A stretch of DNA of 51,163 bases from positions 1-51,163 of the forward strand of contig NZ_DATAGQ010000145.1 of assembly GCF_036263595.1 (NCBI RefSeq). Reading direction: 5' to 3'. A program made the position numbers and the translations under genes. Positions 42,268 to 49,965 of the stretch are shown here, one piece after another (within the stretch, counting starts at the first letter, position 1; the number at the start of each line of letters is the position of its first letter). Under the pieces are notes generated by a model that was not told the DNA's origin, ran no database searches, and was given only the letters and a program-made list of their open reading frames with translations. Source of the DNA: Geminicoccus sp036263595 (GTDB lineage: Bacteria; Pseudomonadota; Alphaproteobacteria; Geminicoccales; Geminicoccaceae).

Positions 42268-43322
42268 GAGGGCAGACCCATTCCTTGGTAGAGCTGCCGG
42301 AACGGTGGATGGGTCATCAGGCCGCGGCCCAGTGCCACCTCGGTCAGCACCAAATGGGGCACCGCATTGCCCTCCATCAGCACGACCCCTGGGCCGGTCA
42401 CGGCCAGGTCCCAGCCGATCAGCGGGTGCGAGAGGTCCGCCGCCGCCTGCTGGGCAACGCTCACGGCCATCTGAAGATGTGGCACCTCGAACCCCTCGAA
42501 CCGGAAGCCCGTGTCGGGGTGCGCGGCACAGACCTTGCCGCCATACTCGAAGAACTGCCGAGCCAGCCGCAGCAGCCGGCCGGTCTCCAGATCGATGCCG
42601 ACGGCAATGCCGCCCTGGCTCGCATTGTCCACGATGCTCCGGCCCATCCCCAGGCGCAGGATCGCGGCGATCACAGCCGGCGGCTGGCCCGGCGCACGGC
42701 AGGTGAGCAGTCGGATCGTGTTGATGCTGCCGGGGTAGATGGCGGCGAGGGCCGGGTGCTGGACCAGGGTCTCCTGAAACAGGAAAGGCCGCGCACGGGT
42801 ATCCTCATACAGCTCGGCCAGATCGGCATCCGCCCTGTCGATGCGCCGGCACCCGTCTCCCTGCATCCCGCCCACCGGCTTGACGAAGATGCTGCCATGG
42901 CTGGACCGCGCGCGCAGTTCCTCCACCAGGGCCTTGAACGCGGCAAGGTCGTCAACCTGCCGTTCCGCTCCGTCGACCCAGAACGTCCTGCCCTCGTTGT
43001 GCGCGAACTGGCGCGCGAGCGGGAAATTCCTGCTGCGAAACCATGCCTCGAAGCGCAGCTTGTCCTCGAGCAGCCCATGCTCGTCGCTCGCCTTCAGCCG
43101 GTCGACCAGCGACGTGATCTGATCCCCATAAAGGTACTCGGTGTGCGGCCCCGCATCCTTGCGATAGGCGAAGGAGTGGAAATAGCGCCATGGGAACTTG
43201 CCGCTGCTCCTTGCCATGTCGCCAGCCTCGCGGATCATCCGGATCAAGGGCTTGCGTTGAGGATCGCCCAGAACCTGGCGGACCTCGCCCAAGCGCATCG
43301 CTACCTTTGCCATGTTAGGCAT
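42264..43322 (-). CDS. ATP-grasp protein, sugar-transfer-associated type, 352 aa
   Basis: ATG 43322 (MPNMAKVAMRLGEVRQVLGD) is the likeliest start; ATG 43313 is equally possible and neither has a strong ribosome site. The ATP-grasp core runs from the N-domain Lys in SSHGSIFVKPVGGMQGDGCR (about 180-200), through LFQETLVQHPALAAIYPGSI and NTIRLLTC, to the metal ligands in a GWDLAVTGPGVVLMEGNAVP segment. A DNASQGGIAVGIDLETG motif is typical of the sugar-transfer-associated ATP-grasp family found in polysaccharide clusters. Predicted ligase joining a carboxylate to an amine or hydroxyl. A second, longer relative follows directly upstream on the same strand. Confidence 0.78.
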   Translation of the reverse strand: MPNMAKVAMRLGEVRQVLGDPQRKPLIRMIREAGDMARSSGKFPWRYFHSFAYRKDAGPHTEYLYGDQITSLVDRLKASDEHGLLEDKLRFEAWFRSRNFPLARQFAHNEGRTFWVDGAERQVDDLAAFKALVEELRARSSHGSIFVKPVGGMQGDGCRRIDRADADLAELYEDTRARPFLFQETLVQHPALAAIYPGSINTIRLLTCRAPGQPPAVIAAILRLGMGRSIVDNASQGGIAVGIDLETGRLLRLARQFFEYGGKVCAAHPDTGFRFEGFEVPHLQMAVSVAQQAAADLSHPLIGWDLAVTGPGVVLMEGNAVPHLVLTEVALGRGLMTHPPFRQLYQGMGLPS

Positions 43323-43494
43323 TGTCTTTTGGCCCCTTGTCGGCAGCGGTTCTCGGACTGTTCCGGCTCTACCCGCAACGTCCTCGTCAGCCGCGTTTTG
43401 GACAAACAGACTGTTCGCCCAAGGGTGGTTCCCGGAGAACGCGAACCGTCGGCTTCCCCCGATGATCGGCCGGCGTCGGCCGGACCCAGCGGGC

Positions 43495-44784
43495 CTAGAT
43501 CGGAACGGCGTCGCGGTCGCATTCCGCCAGGAACGCGGCGAATTCCTTGTCCATGATGCCCCGGTCCGTGGCGAGCTGCGGGAGGTCGAAGTCGCCCCCG
43601 ACATTGAGCTCGACCAGCAACGGACCGTCCGGGCACATCGCCACGTCCCAGGCCTGGAACCGCAACGGGGCGAAGGAGCGCGCCGCGTCGAGGGTGAGTG
43701 CCACGAGTTCATGCCAGCCCGGCAGCGTGAAGCCGAGGAGCCGGGCGCCACTGTCCGGGTGCAGCTCGGGCTCCTCCAGCGCCAACCCATAGCCGCGCAC
43801 GGCCCGGAGCACTCTGCCGGTCTGCGGGTCCAGCGCGCACAGGATATTGCCCGGGCGCCAGAAATTATCGGCGATGTTCGCACCGGCAGGCACCTTCCAC
43901 AGGGCCCGGAGCACCATCGGCCCCGACGGCCGAAGGGCGACGACCAGCCGGACCGTCGCCAGCCGCGGACCGCAGACGGCGGCGATGGCGGGATGCGGTG
44001 CCTGCAACGCCTGGAAGACATATCCCCCGTCGGTCCGGGGATCGAGCGAGCTGGAGAAGGTGGCCAGGTCCATGGTCGATCCGTTCCAAAAGCGCAGCGC
44101 GTCGCTCGCCTGGTCGAAGGCCATGATGGCGTGGGCGCCATGGCTGAACATGCCGCGCACGGGCTTGGCAAAGCAGGGATAGCGCATGCCACCGCGCAGC
44201 AGATCCGCCAGCTCGGCAGCATCGCGCGGGCTGGGCACGCGTCCGAAGGCCCGGGCGGGAGGGTAGACGGCCAGGATCTCGGGAGTCGGATAGCCGAGCC
44301 CCTGCGCGACCGCGTGGAAGAGCAGCTTGTCGTGGGCGAGCAGCCACCAGCGGCGCGGGCTGGTGCGCTCATAGATCCGCGTCTGGGCAGCGTGGCCGCG
44401 AAAGGCCTGGCGCTCGGCGTCGGTATGCCGGTCGTCGTAGAGGCGGTAGTAGAAATACTCCTGCGCGGTGAGCCTGCCGGGCCCGCGCCTGAGCGCCACG
44501 ATCTCCCGCAGCATCCGGCCGACGGGCTTGCCCGAGATCGCCGCAGCTTCACGAAGCGCCTCGGCCAGGTCGATTGTCGGCTTGGGCTTGCCGGCAGCGG
44601 CTCGATCCGCTGCGGCGGCCTTGGTCTCGCCCCCAGGCTGCACCACTGGAGGCCGCGCGGGCCCAGCGCCAGCCCTCGCCGCCGCGATGGCCAGCGACCC
44701 GGCCTCAGCTCCAAGTTTGAAGGGCTTCACCGACAGGCCGTGGATGGCCTTGCCGACCTTGCGGAGAAATCCGTCGCTCGCCAT
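43495..44784 (-). CDS. ATP-grasp protein with N-terminal extension, 429 aa
   Basis: The start is ATG 44784 (MASDGFLRKVGKAIHGLSVK), six bases after GAAGG. About 75 N-terminal residues are Ala/Lys/Pro-rich and probably flexible. The rest is an ATP-grasp fold related to the 352-aa neighbour: YYRLYDDRHTDAERQAFRGH, LLAHDKLLFHAVAQGLGYPT, the Lys in GMRYPCFAKPVRGMFSHGA, VFQALQAPHPAIAAVCGPRL followed by TVRLV, and the metal-site FQAWDVAMCPDGPLLVELNV. Only about 170 bp separate the two genes, so they are one unit. Likely a carboxylate-amine or carboxylate-hydroxyl ligase on a glycan or peptide; no recognisable cognate small peptide lies beside them. Confidence 0.75.
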   Translation of the reverse strand: MASDGFLRKVGKAIHGLSVKPFKLGAEAGSLAIAAARAGAGPARPPVVQPGGETKAAAADRAAAGKPKPTIDLAEALREAAAISGKPVGRMLREIVALRRGPGRLTAQEYFYYRLYDDRHTDAERQAFRGHAAQTRIYERTSPRRWWLLAHDKLLFHAVAQGLGYPTPEILAVYPPARAFGRVPSPRDAAELADLLRGGMRYPCFAKPVRGMFSHGAHAIMAFDQASDALRFWNGSTMDLATFSSSLDPRTDGGYVFQALQAPHPAIAAVCGPRLATVRLVVALRPSGPMVLRALWKVPAGANIADNFWRPGNILCALDPQTGRVLRAVRGYGLALEEPELHPDSGARLLGFTLPGWHELVALTLDAARSFAPLRFQAWDVAMCPDGPLLVELNVGGDFDLPQLATDRGIMDKEFAAFLAECDRDAVPI

Positions 44785-45043
44785 CCCTTGCCTTCTCTTC
44801 CTTGCATCCGGGCAAGCCGGCGTTCCGGCGCTGGCGCAAGGGCCGGCGACGGTACTGGGGCCGATAAGGAACGGAGGCGGACATGGGAGGTGCCGCGGCC
44901 GCTTCAGGCACCGGCGCGGGCGAGCGAGAAGGGCCCGCCCAGGCGGAAACGCCGCCCCGGCATGATCACCGGCCGACGGCCGCCACCGTTGCGGGCAGCG
45001 GGGCGCCGTTGACGGCCTGCGGCGCGGCTCGCATATCGCAGCC

Positions 45044-45250
45044 ATGGAAAAGCCCACGAAGTTCGCGATCAAGCTCGAGGTCGGACTGACGCCGGCCATG
45101 GACCGGGCACTCACCCAATGGCGCCGGCGGCAGGCCGACCTGCCGACCCGGCCGGAGGCCATCCGCCGGCTGGTGGAGATCGGGCTCGAGGTGGAAACGG
45201 AGAAGCGGCTGCGCGCGCAGGACCGGCGGGGCGGCGATCAGGAGGACTAA
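45044..45250 (+). CDS. small ribbon-helix-helix-like protein, 68 aa
   Basis: The start is ATG 45044 (MEKPTKFAIKLEVGLTPAMD). A short beta strand (FAIKLEVGLT) is followed by two helices (PAMDRALTQWRRRQADL and RPEAIRRLVEIGLEVETEKR), the length and pattern of a MetJ/Arc/CopG-type DNA-binding fold. No toxin or partner gene follows, so an antitoxin role is unsupported. A GTCAGT-gatcg-ACTGAC hairpin (45261-45277) after the stop may end the transcript. The ribosome site is weak. Target unknown. Confidence 0.6.
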   Translation: MEKPTKFAIKLEVGLTPAMDRALTQWRRRQADLPTRPEAIRRLVEIGLEVETEKRLRAQDRRGGDQED

Positions 45251-45359
45251 AACGCGCCGTTTGTCAGTGATCGACTGACTCGCGTTGCCGGTCCGTTTGA
45301 GCCATCTTGCCTGATGGAGCCCGCACGATCCGTGCGCGGCCGATCAGGAGGAAGCCATC

Positions 45360-45632
45360 ATGCCCGAATTCGTGATCGAGCGGACCATGCCCGGTGCTGG
45401 CAAGCTCTCGCCGGCCGAGCTCAAGGCCGCCTCGCAGACCTCGTGCGCCGTGCTGCGCGACCTGGGCCCCGATATCCAGTGGGTGCAGAGCTACGTCACC
45501 GACGACAAGATCTACTGCATCTACCGGGCGCCCGACCCGCAGCTCATCCGCGACCACGCCCAGCAGGCAGGCTTCCCCGCGGACCAGGTCGCCGCGATCC
45601 GCACCGTGATCAGTCCGATGACGGCGGAGTGA
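45360..45632 (+). CDS. DUF4242-family protein, 90 aa
   Basis: The start is ATG 45360 with AGGAGG upstream. The product (MPEFVIERTMPGAGKLSPAE) matches the DUF4242/SCO4226-like small nickel-binding fold: FVIERTMPGAGKLS, LGPDIQWVQSYVTDDKIYCI, then YRAPDPQLIRDHAQQAGFPA. These are ferredoxin-like alpha/beta-barrel dimers, and some members bind metal. Cytoplasmic. Its role here is unknown; it sits alone between the RHH gene and the convergent GNAT. Confidence 0.8.
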   Translation: MPEFVIERTMPGAGKLSPAELKAASQTSCAVLRDLGPDIQWVQSYVTDDKIYCIYRAPDPQLIRDHAQQAGFPADQVAAIRTVISPMTAE

Positions 45633-45751
45633 CCTGAAGGGAGGCCGGCGGCGGGACGACGACCGTCAAGCAGCCCATGAGCGGCATGGCACGTCGACGC
45701 GGTTTGCAGCGATGGATGTTCTACGTGGCGCCGATGTCGGCCTCCCGTCGA

Positions 45752-45769
45752 AGGCCTCTTCGGAGGCCT
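45752..45769 (+). terminator. UUCG-capped hairpin downstream of the DUF4242 gene
   Basis: AGGCCTC-TTCG-GAGGCCT forms a perfect seven-pair stem closed by the very stable C(UUCG)G tetraloop. It is 120 bp past the DUF4242 stop and about 130 bp past the GNAT stop on the other strand. No T run follows. It probably stabilises or ends one of the converging transcripts. Confidence 0.5.
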
Positions 45770-45901
45770 GGCCGGGCGCAGGCTCAAGCCTGGCATTTCC
45801 TGCGCGATGGCGGACGTTCGAGCCGTCTTCCCGCCTTCTTGAATGGTCTGTCCACGGCGAGCCTCGACAGATTGAAGGCATGGGGGTCCCAGCCCGATCC
45901 G

Positions 45902-46366
45902 CTAGTCATCGCCTTCCTCCAGCCACTTCTGCATGACGACGCGAGGTGCGGGTTCAAAGCCGAGGTGTGTGTAGAACTCGACCACCTGGGTGTTCGTCTC
46001 GCGCACCAGCAGCATGACCTTGGCCACGCCTTTGTTCCTCAGCCATTGCTCCGCAGCCTCGACCATCGATCGGCCAATGCCCTGATTGCGGTGGGTCGGA
46101 GCGGAGGCAAGATAGTAGATCCAGCCGCGATGTCCGTCGTGGCCCACCATGACGCTGCCGACAATGGCATGGTCCACGTCGACCCCGACCAGAACGTCCG
46201 AACCTTCTTTGGCCCGGGCGAAATGGAAGTCCCGCGATGGATCATTGTAGCTGGTCACCAGGTTGCTGGCTCGCCACAAGGCTGAGACGTGCGCTTCATC
46301 CGCCTCGGTGGCGCTGCGGATGAGCAAGCGCGGCGCTGCGGCGTCGTCTTGTTCGTGCTTTGTCAT
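45902..46366 (-). CDS. GNAT-family N-acetyltransferase, 154 aa
   Basis: The start is ATG 46366 (MTKHEQDDAAAPRLLIRSAT). The GNAT core is clear: strand and helix 1 (IRSATEADEAHVSALWRASN), VGVDVDHAIVGSVMVGHDGH, the acetyl-CoA loop THRNQGIGRSMVEAAEQWLR and the final strand pair KVMLLVRETNTQVVEFYTHL with GFEPAPRVVMQKWL. This resembles the YpeA group of small soluble acetyltransferases. Substrate unknown. Convergent with the DUF4242 gene at its 3' side. Confidence 0.85.
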   Translation of the reverse strand: MTKHEQDDAAAPRLLIRSATEADEAHVSALWRASNLVTSYNDPSRDFHFARAKEGSDVLVGVDVDHAIVGSVMVGHDGHRGWIYYLASAPTHRNQGIGRSMVEAAEQWLRNKGVAKVMLLVRETNTQVVEFYTHLGFEPAPRVVMQKWLEEGDD

Positions 46367-46640
46367 TCCCGGCTTCCAACCAGATGGCTGCCCGAGGCGG
46401 ATCGTAGGCGTCGCCACGGTAGCGCGACGAGGGGCAGTGCAGGAATCCAGGTGGTCGAATGGCGATCCCGGCGCAGGCGCGAGGAGGTCGAGAAGCCCGG
46501 CAGCTACAGGATCCGGGGCCTGCCGGCGGGACCGCCCTCGCCTCGCCTGAGCGTGCAGGATCGTCCATGCGAGTTGGATCGTGCCGACGGCGACATCGCC
46601 CTGTTCACCAGGTTCTTCCGCGCAGGCGTCTGAGTCTGCC

Positions 46641-47114
46641 TCACCGCCATGCGCCTTCCAGGGCGGCGGTGGCACGCGCATCGGGATCCTGTCCTGCCAG
46701 GGGATCATCCATGGAGCCGCGAAAGTCACCCCGCAGCGCTTTCAGCGCCGTTCGCTCCGCATTGATCTCCTGCATGGTGCGCACACCGAGCCGACGGAAC
46801 ACGGGTACGGGCGGGCACCATCCCTGGAGCGCGTGCTGCAGCAAGAAGGCGGCGACGCCGCCACTCAGGTACAGCCAGCGGCGATCGCGGGTCGCGCCGA
46901 GCACCAGGCTGGCAAGGGTGATGGTGGCGGCATTGGCCTCCAGCGTGCGCTCGATATCCCATTCATGGTCGAGCTCCCGCAGGCGCTGGTCGATGAGGTC
47001 CGGTCGCCTTGCGAAGTAGCGGGCACGCGCCTCGATCCTGGCGCGATGGTCCCGGCTGATGGCCTCGCTGCTGTGCAAGGCCACGCGTGACGTCGTCGGG
47101 GGCAGGTTAGACAT
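46641..47114 (-). CDS. DUF2892-like membrane protein, 157 aa
   Basis: The start is ATG 47114, preceded by AAAGGAG. The N-terminal half is soluble and charged (ISRDHRARIEARARYFARRP). A membrane pair lies at about 60-97 (ATITLASLVLGATRDRRWLY, LSGGVAAFLLQHALQGWCPP), followed by PVPVFRRLGVRTMQEINAER. The GWCPxxPxxRxLGxRT end of the hairpin is the YgaP/DUF2892 signature; its Cys is usual in sulfur-handling members. Downstream of the persulfide hydrolase on the same strand, it is probably the last gene of the sulfide operon. Exact job unknown. Confidence 0.75.
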   Translation of the reverse strand: MSNLPPTTSRVALHSSEAISRDHRARIEARARYFARRPDLIDQRLRELDHEWDIERTLEANAATITLASLVLGATRDRRWLYLSGGVAAFLLQHALQGWCPPVPVFRRLGVRTMQEINAERTALKALRGDFRGSMDDPLAGQDPDARATAALEGAWR

Positions 47115-47233
47115 GGAGTTTCTCCTTTCAGGTTGCCCGCGCTGTCGGGGGAACGGTCGGACTTGGCGACGAATGAGGGATTCAAGGTCAGGGGCACCAC
47201 TCCTCTCGAAGCCCCAGGTCGTTTTACAGGGGA

Positions 47234-48118
47234 TTACTTCCGGCGCGGCGGGAAGCGATTGAGGGGGATCTTGAGGTAGGAGGTGCCGTTCGGCTCCGGC
47301 TCGGGCAGCCGCCCGCCCCGCATGTTCACCTGCAGCGCATCCATCATGAGCCCCGGCAGCGGCAGCGTGGCGTCGCGTTCCTCGCGCATCCGCACGAACT
47401 CTTCCTCCGTGACGCCGTCACGGACGTGGATGTTGTGCGCGCGCTGCTCGGCGACGGTCGATTCCCAGCGCGGCTCGCGGCCTCCCGGCATGTAGTCGTG
47501 GCCGGTGAAGATCCGCGTCCGGGGCGGGAGATCCAGCAGCCGGCGGATGGAGCGCCACTGCGTGCGTGCGTCGCCGCCGGGGAAGTCCGCCCTGGCCGTT
47601 CCGGCGTCAGGCATGAACAGCGTGTCGTGCACGAAGGCCGCGTCGCCGACGCGGTAGGCGATCGACGCCGCGGTATGGCCCGGCGTGAACAGCACCTCCG
47701 CCTCCATCCCGCCAATGCGGAAGCGATCGCCGTCGTCGAACAGGCGGTCCCATTGCGACCCGTCCGCCGGGAAGTCAGGGAGATTGTAGATTTCCTTCCA
47801 GATCCGCTGGACGACGACGACACGGCTTCCGATGGCTGTCGGCGCTGCCAGCTTCTCCTTGAGATGGAAGGCGGCGGAGAAGTGGTCGGCATGCGGATGG
47901 GTGTCGAGGATCCAGTCGACGGCAAGGCCGCGTTCTCGGATGAAGCCCAGCAGGCGGTCGGCGAACTCGGTGTGGGTCGCCCGCGCGTTGCGGTCGAGAT
48001 CGAGCACGGGATCGATGACGGCGCAGCGCCGGGTATCGGGGTCGGCGCACACATAGGCGACGCTGTTGGTTTCCTCGTGAAAAAAGCCGGTCACTTCGGG
48101 CTGGTATCGTTCGGACAT
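47234..48118 (-). CDS. metallo-beta-lactamase-fold persulfide-dioxygenase-type hydrolase, 294 aa
   Basis: The start is ATG 48118, preceded by AAAGGAG. The metal motif H74-x-H76-x-D78-H79 is in THPHADHFSAAF, with further ligands in FTPGHTAASI, HDTLFMPDAGTARADFPGGD and GHDYMP. The ADFPGGD and C-terminal VAEQRAHNIHVRDGVTEEEF, followed by NPxSYLKIP-like NGTSYLKIP, are typical of Blh/ETHE1-type enzymes that oxidise glutathione persulfide to sulfite. Cytoplasmic. It follows the TauE gene by 77 bp in the ArsR-led operon. It has a second, broken relative at 49966, of about equal N-terminal layout. Confidence 0.85.
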   Translation of the reverse strand: MSERYQPEVTGFFHEETNSVAYVCADPDTRRCAVIDPVLDLDRNARATHTEFADRLLGFIRERGLAVDWILDTHPHADHFSAAFHLKEKLAAPTAIGSRVVVVQRIWKEIYNLPDFPADGSQWDRLFDDGDRFRIGGMEAEVLFTPGHTAASIAYRVGDAAFVHDTLFMPDAGTARADFPGGDARTQWRSIRRLLDLPPRTRIFTGHDYMPGGREPRWESTVAEQRAHNIHVRDGVTEEEFVRMREERDATLPLPGLMMDALQVNMRGGRLPEPEPNGTSYLKIPLNRFPPRRK

Positions 48119-48194
48119 GCCGCTCTCCTTTCTCGACGATGAAGTTCCAAGGCGGTCGGTCGTCGTCACGGCGAGGCCGCGTGCGTTTGGGGTT

Positions 48195-48983
48195 TCAGCC
48201 GATCAGGCCCAGACTGCGGGCGAACATGTAGGCGGCCACCAGGATGATCAGGCCGGCGAAGACCCTGGTGAGCGCGCCGCGCCTTGCTGCCAGGCCGCCG
48301 GCCAGGCGGGCGCCGGCCAGGCTGCCGAGGATGCCGCCGCCGACGAACACCGCGGCCAGCGGCCAGTCGACCAAGCCGGACGCGGCATAGCTGCCGGCGG
48401 TGGCCAGGCCGAAGGCGGTAACCGCGACCAGCGAGGTGCCGACCGCCTGGAGCATCGGCATGCCGGTCGCCAGGATCAGACCCGGCACGACCAGGAAGCC
48501 GCCGCCGATGCCGAAGAAACCGGACAGCGCCCCGGCCGCGAGGCCAGTGCCGAGCAGGGCCGGCGCGTTGCCGCGGTTCAGCCGCACCCGGCGATCCTGG
48601 GCGGGGTCGCGCCGGCGCAGCATCAGCACGGCCACGACGACCATCAGCACGGCGAACGCGGCAAGCAGCGCGTCGCCGTCCACGCGCCGACCCAGCGCCG
48701 AGCCGACAAGGGCGCCCGCCACGCCCGCCGTGGCGAACACCAGGGCGCAGGGCCAGCGGACATTGCCGGCCCGGGCATGGCCGGCAAGGCTCGCCACGGC
48801 ATTCGCAGTGACAGCGACGGCGCTGGTGCCGATGGCGAGATGCGGGTTCGACACGCCCACCAGGTAGACCAGCAGCGGCACCGCCAGGATGGAGCCGCCA
48901 CCGCCGACCAGGCCAAGGGTGAAGCCGACGAGCGAGCCGGAGGCGCCGCCCAGCAGCCCTTGCAGCAAGGAAAGGCCCAGCAT
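48195..48983 (-). CDS. TauE/SafE-family sulfite/organosulfonate exporter, 262 aa
   Basis: The start is ATG 48983 (MLGLSLLQGLLGGASGSLVG). About eight membrane helices are arranged as two inverted halves, each led by a glycine-rich motif: GFTLGLVGGGGSILAVPLLV near the N terminus and GALSGFFGIGGGFLVVPGLI in the middle. Inner membrane. In BigR/SqrR regulons such proteins remove sulfite made by persulfide dioxygenase. The stop of the rhodanese gene is 18 bp upstream, so it belongs to that operon. Confidence 0.88.
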   Translation of the reverse strand: MLGLSLLQGLLGGASGSLVGFTLGLVGGGGSILAVPLLVYLVGVSNPHLAIGTSAVAVTANAVASLAGHARAGNVRWPCALVFATAGVAGALVGSALGRRVDGDALLAAFAVLMVVVAVLMLRRRDPAQDRRVRLNRGNAPALLGTGLAAGALSGFFGIGGGFLVVPGLILATGMPMLQAVGTSLVAVTAFGLATAGSYAASGLVDWPLAAVFVGGGILGSLAGARLAGGLAARRGALTRVFAGLIILVAAYMFARSLGLIG

Positions 48984-49001
48984 GGCCGGTGATCCCTGTG
49001 C

Positions 49002-49536
49002 TCAGGCCGCAGCCGGGGTGCCGGGGGTCGCGGCCGGCCGGTTCCAGGGCATGTGGCGCAGGAGGCTGGCCATCCCGCAGGTTCCGGTCACGCCCGCGAA
49101 CACGAGGCCGGCGCCGACGAAGCCGGCAAGCGCGTAGAACCAGGGGGTGACGAGCGCGCCCAGCAGGACGAGAGAGCCAGCGGCGATCTGCACCTGGCGC
49201 ATCACCTCGATCGGCTGGCGGCGGTCCTGCTCGACGGGCAGGCCGGCGCGCTTCCAGGCCTCGAGCCCGCCCTCGACGACATAGGCCCGATAACCCCCCG
49301 GCCTTGCCTTCGAGCCGTGCGGCATGGCCGGCGGTGCGGCTGCCGCTGCGGCAGTGGAACAGGACCGGCTGGTCCGGCTGCAAGGCGAGCTTGGCCGTTT
49401 CCAGCCCCGAGAGCGGCAGGTTGCGCGCTGCCGGGATGCGCTCGCGGGCATACTCGTCAGGCTCGCGCACGTCGACCAGGAGGGCGCCCTCGCGCAGGAG
49501 CCGTGCGGCGTCCTGCGGCTTGATCGAAGTCAGCAT
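49002..49536 (-). pseudogene. rhodanese-DUF2892 (YgaP-like) fusion broken by one base
   Basis: The start is ATG 49536 (MLTSIKPQDAARLLREGALL). The rhodanese domain has the active-site loop with Cys62 in HCRSGSRTAG. It reads in one frame to EGKAGG at a run of six G (minus strand, 49299-49294). The natural continuation YRAYVVEGGLEAWKRAGLPV, then two membrane helices (VQIAAGSLVLLGALVTPWFY, GTCGMASLLRHMPWNRP) is in the next frame. Removing one G gives a 177-aa YgaP-like sulfurtransferase that carries persulfide sulfur at the inner membrane. The homopolymer suggests a sequencing error or phase variation more than old decay, since the rest of the gene looks under selection. Confidence 0.8.
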
Positions 49537-49556
49537 CTTCGGTGTCCTTCCTTCCG

Positions 49557-49877
49557 TCAGTCTTCCGGCGGACAGTACAGATCGCGCAGGACCTCCAGCA
49601 GGCGGGCCGCCTTGGGATCGGCCAGGCGGTAGAACACCGCCTGGGACTCCTTGCGCGTTTCCACCAGCCCGTCCTCGCGCAGCTTGGCCAGGTGCTGGGA
49701 AAGGGCCGGCTGCGACAGGCCGATCGTCTCGGCCAAGGCACCCACCGTCATCTCGCCCGCACCGGCCAAGTGGCAGAGCAGCAGCAGCCGGTTCTCGTTC
49801 GCGAGCAGCCGCAGCATCCGCGCGGCTTCCGCCGCCTTCTCCTGCAGGCCCGCCATGTCCGGCGCCGTCATCGCCAT
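49557..49877 (-). CDS. ArsR-family sulfide/persulfide sensor (BigR/SqrR-like), 106 aa
   Basis: ATG 49877 is the first start, but ATG 49871 is better placed for the AGGA site, so 104 aa is possible. Winged helix: MLRLLANENRLLLLCHLAGA, then recognition helix SQPALSQHLAKLREDG and the wing LVETRKESQAVFYRL. Cys35 and Cys102 lie 67 apart in the same places as the two sensing cysteines of BigR and SqrR, which form a polysulfide bridge and leave DNA when sulfide rises. The metal-binding ELCVC motif of true arsenic sensors is absent. It probably represses both its own operon and the divergent hydrolase through the AT-rich palindromes at 49906-49930. Confidence 0.85.
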   Translation of the reverse strand: MAMTAPDMAGLQEKAAEAARMLRLLANENRLLLLCHLAGAGEMTVGALAETIGLSQPALSQHLAKLREDGLVETRKESQAVFYRLADPKAARLLEVLRDLYCPPED

Positions 49878-49900
49878 CGTCCTGTACGCCTTTCATTAGC

Positions 49901-49930
49901 TTGTGCTTAATAAGGTGACACTTATATAAG
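49901..49930. promoter_or_regulatory. AT-rich promoter/operator with two palindromes, probable BigR-type site
   Basis: CTTAATAAG (49906-49914) and the perfect palindrome CTTATATAAG (49921-49930) lie 15 bp apart between the ArsR and hydrolase starts. On the plus strand TTGTGC (49901) and TATAAG (49925) have 18-bp spacing and could be the promoter of the 49966 gene, covered by the operator. This is the only strongly AT-rich patch in this region. Confidence 0.65.
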
Positions 49931-49965
49931 TTTCAAGCCCCGCGCCTGGGGCAAAGGAGGACGAC

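Noticed and set aside
45044..45632. RHH and DUF4242 genes as a toxin-antitoxin pair
   Set aside because: DUF4242 proteins are not known toxins, the genes are 110 bp apart with a hairpin between, and there is no overlap typical of such pairs.
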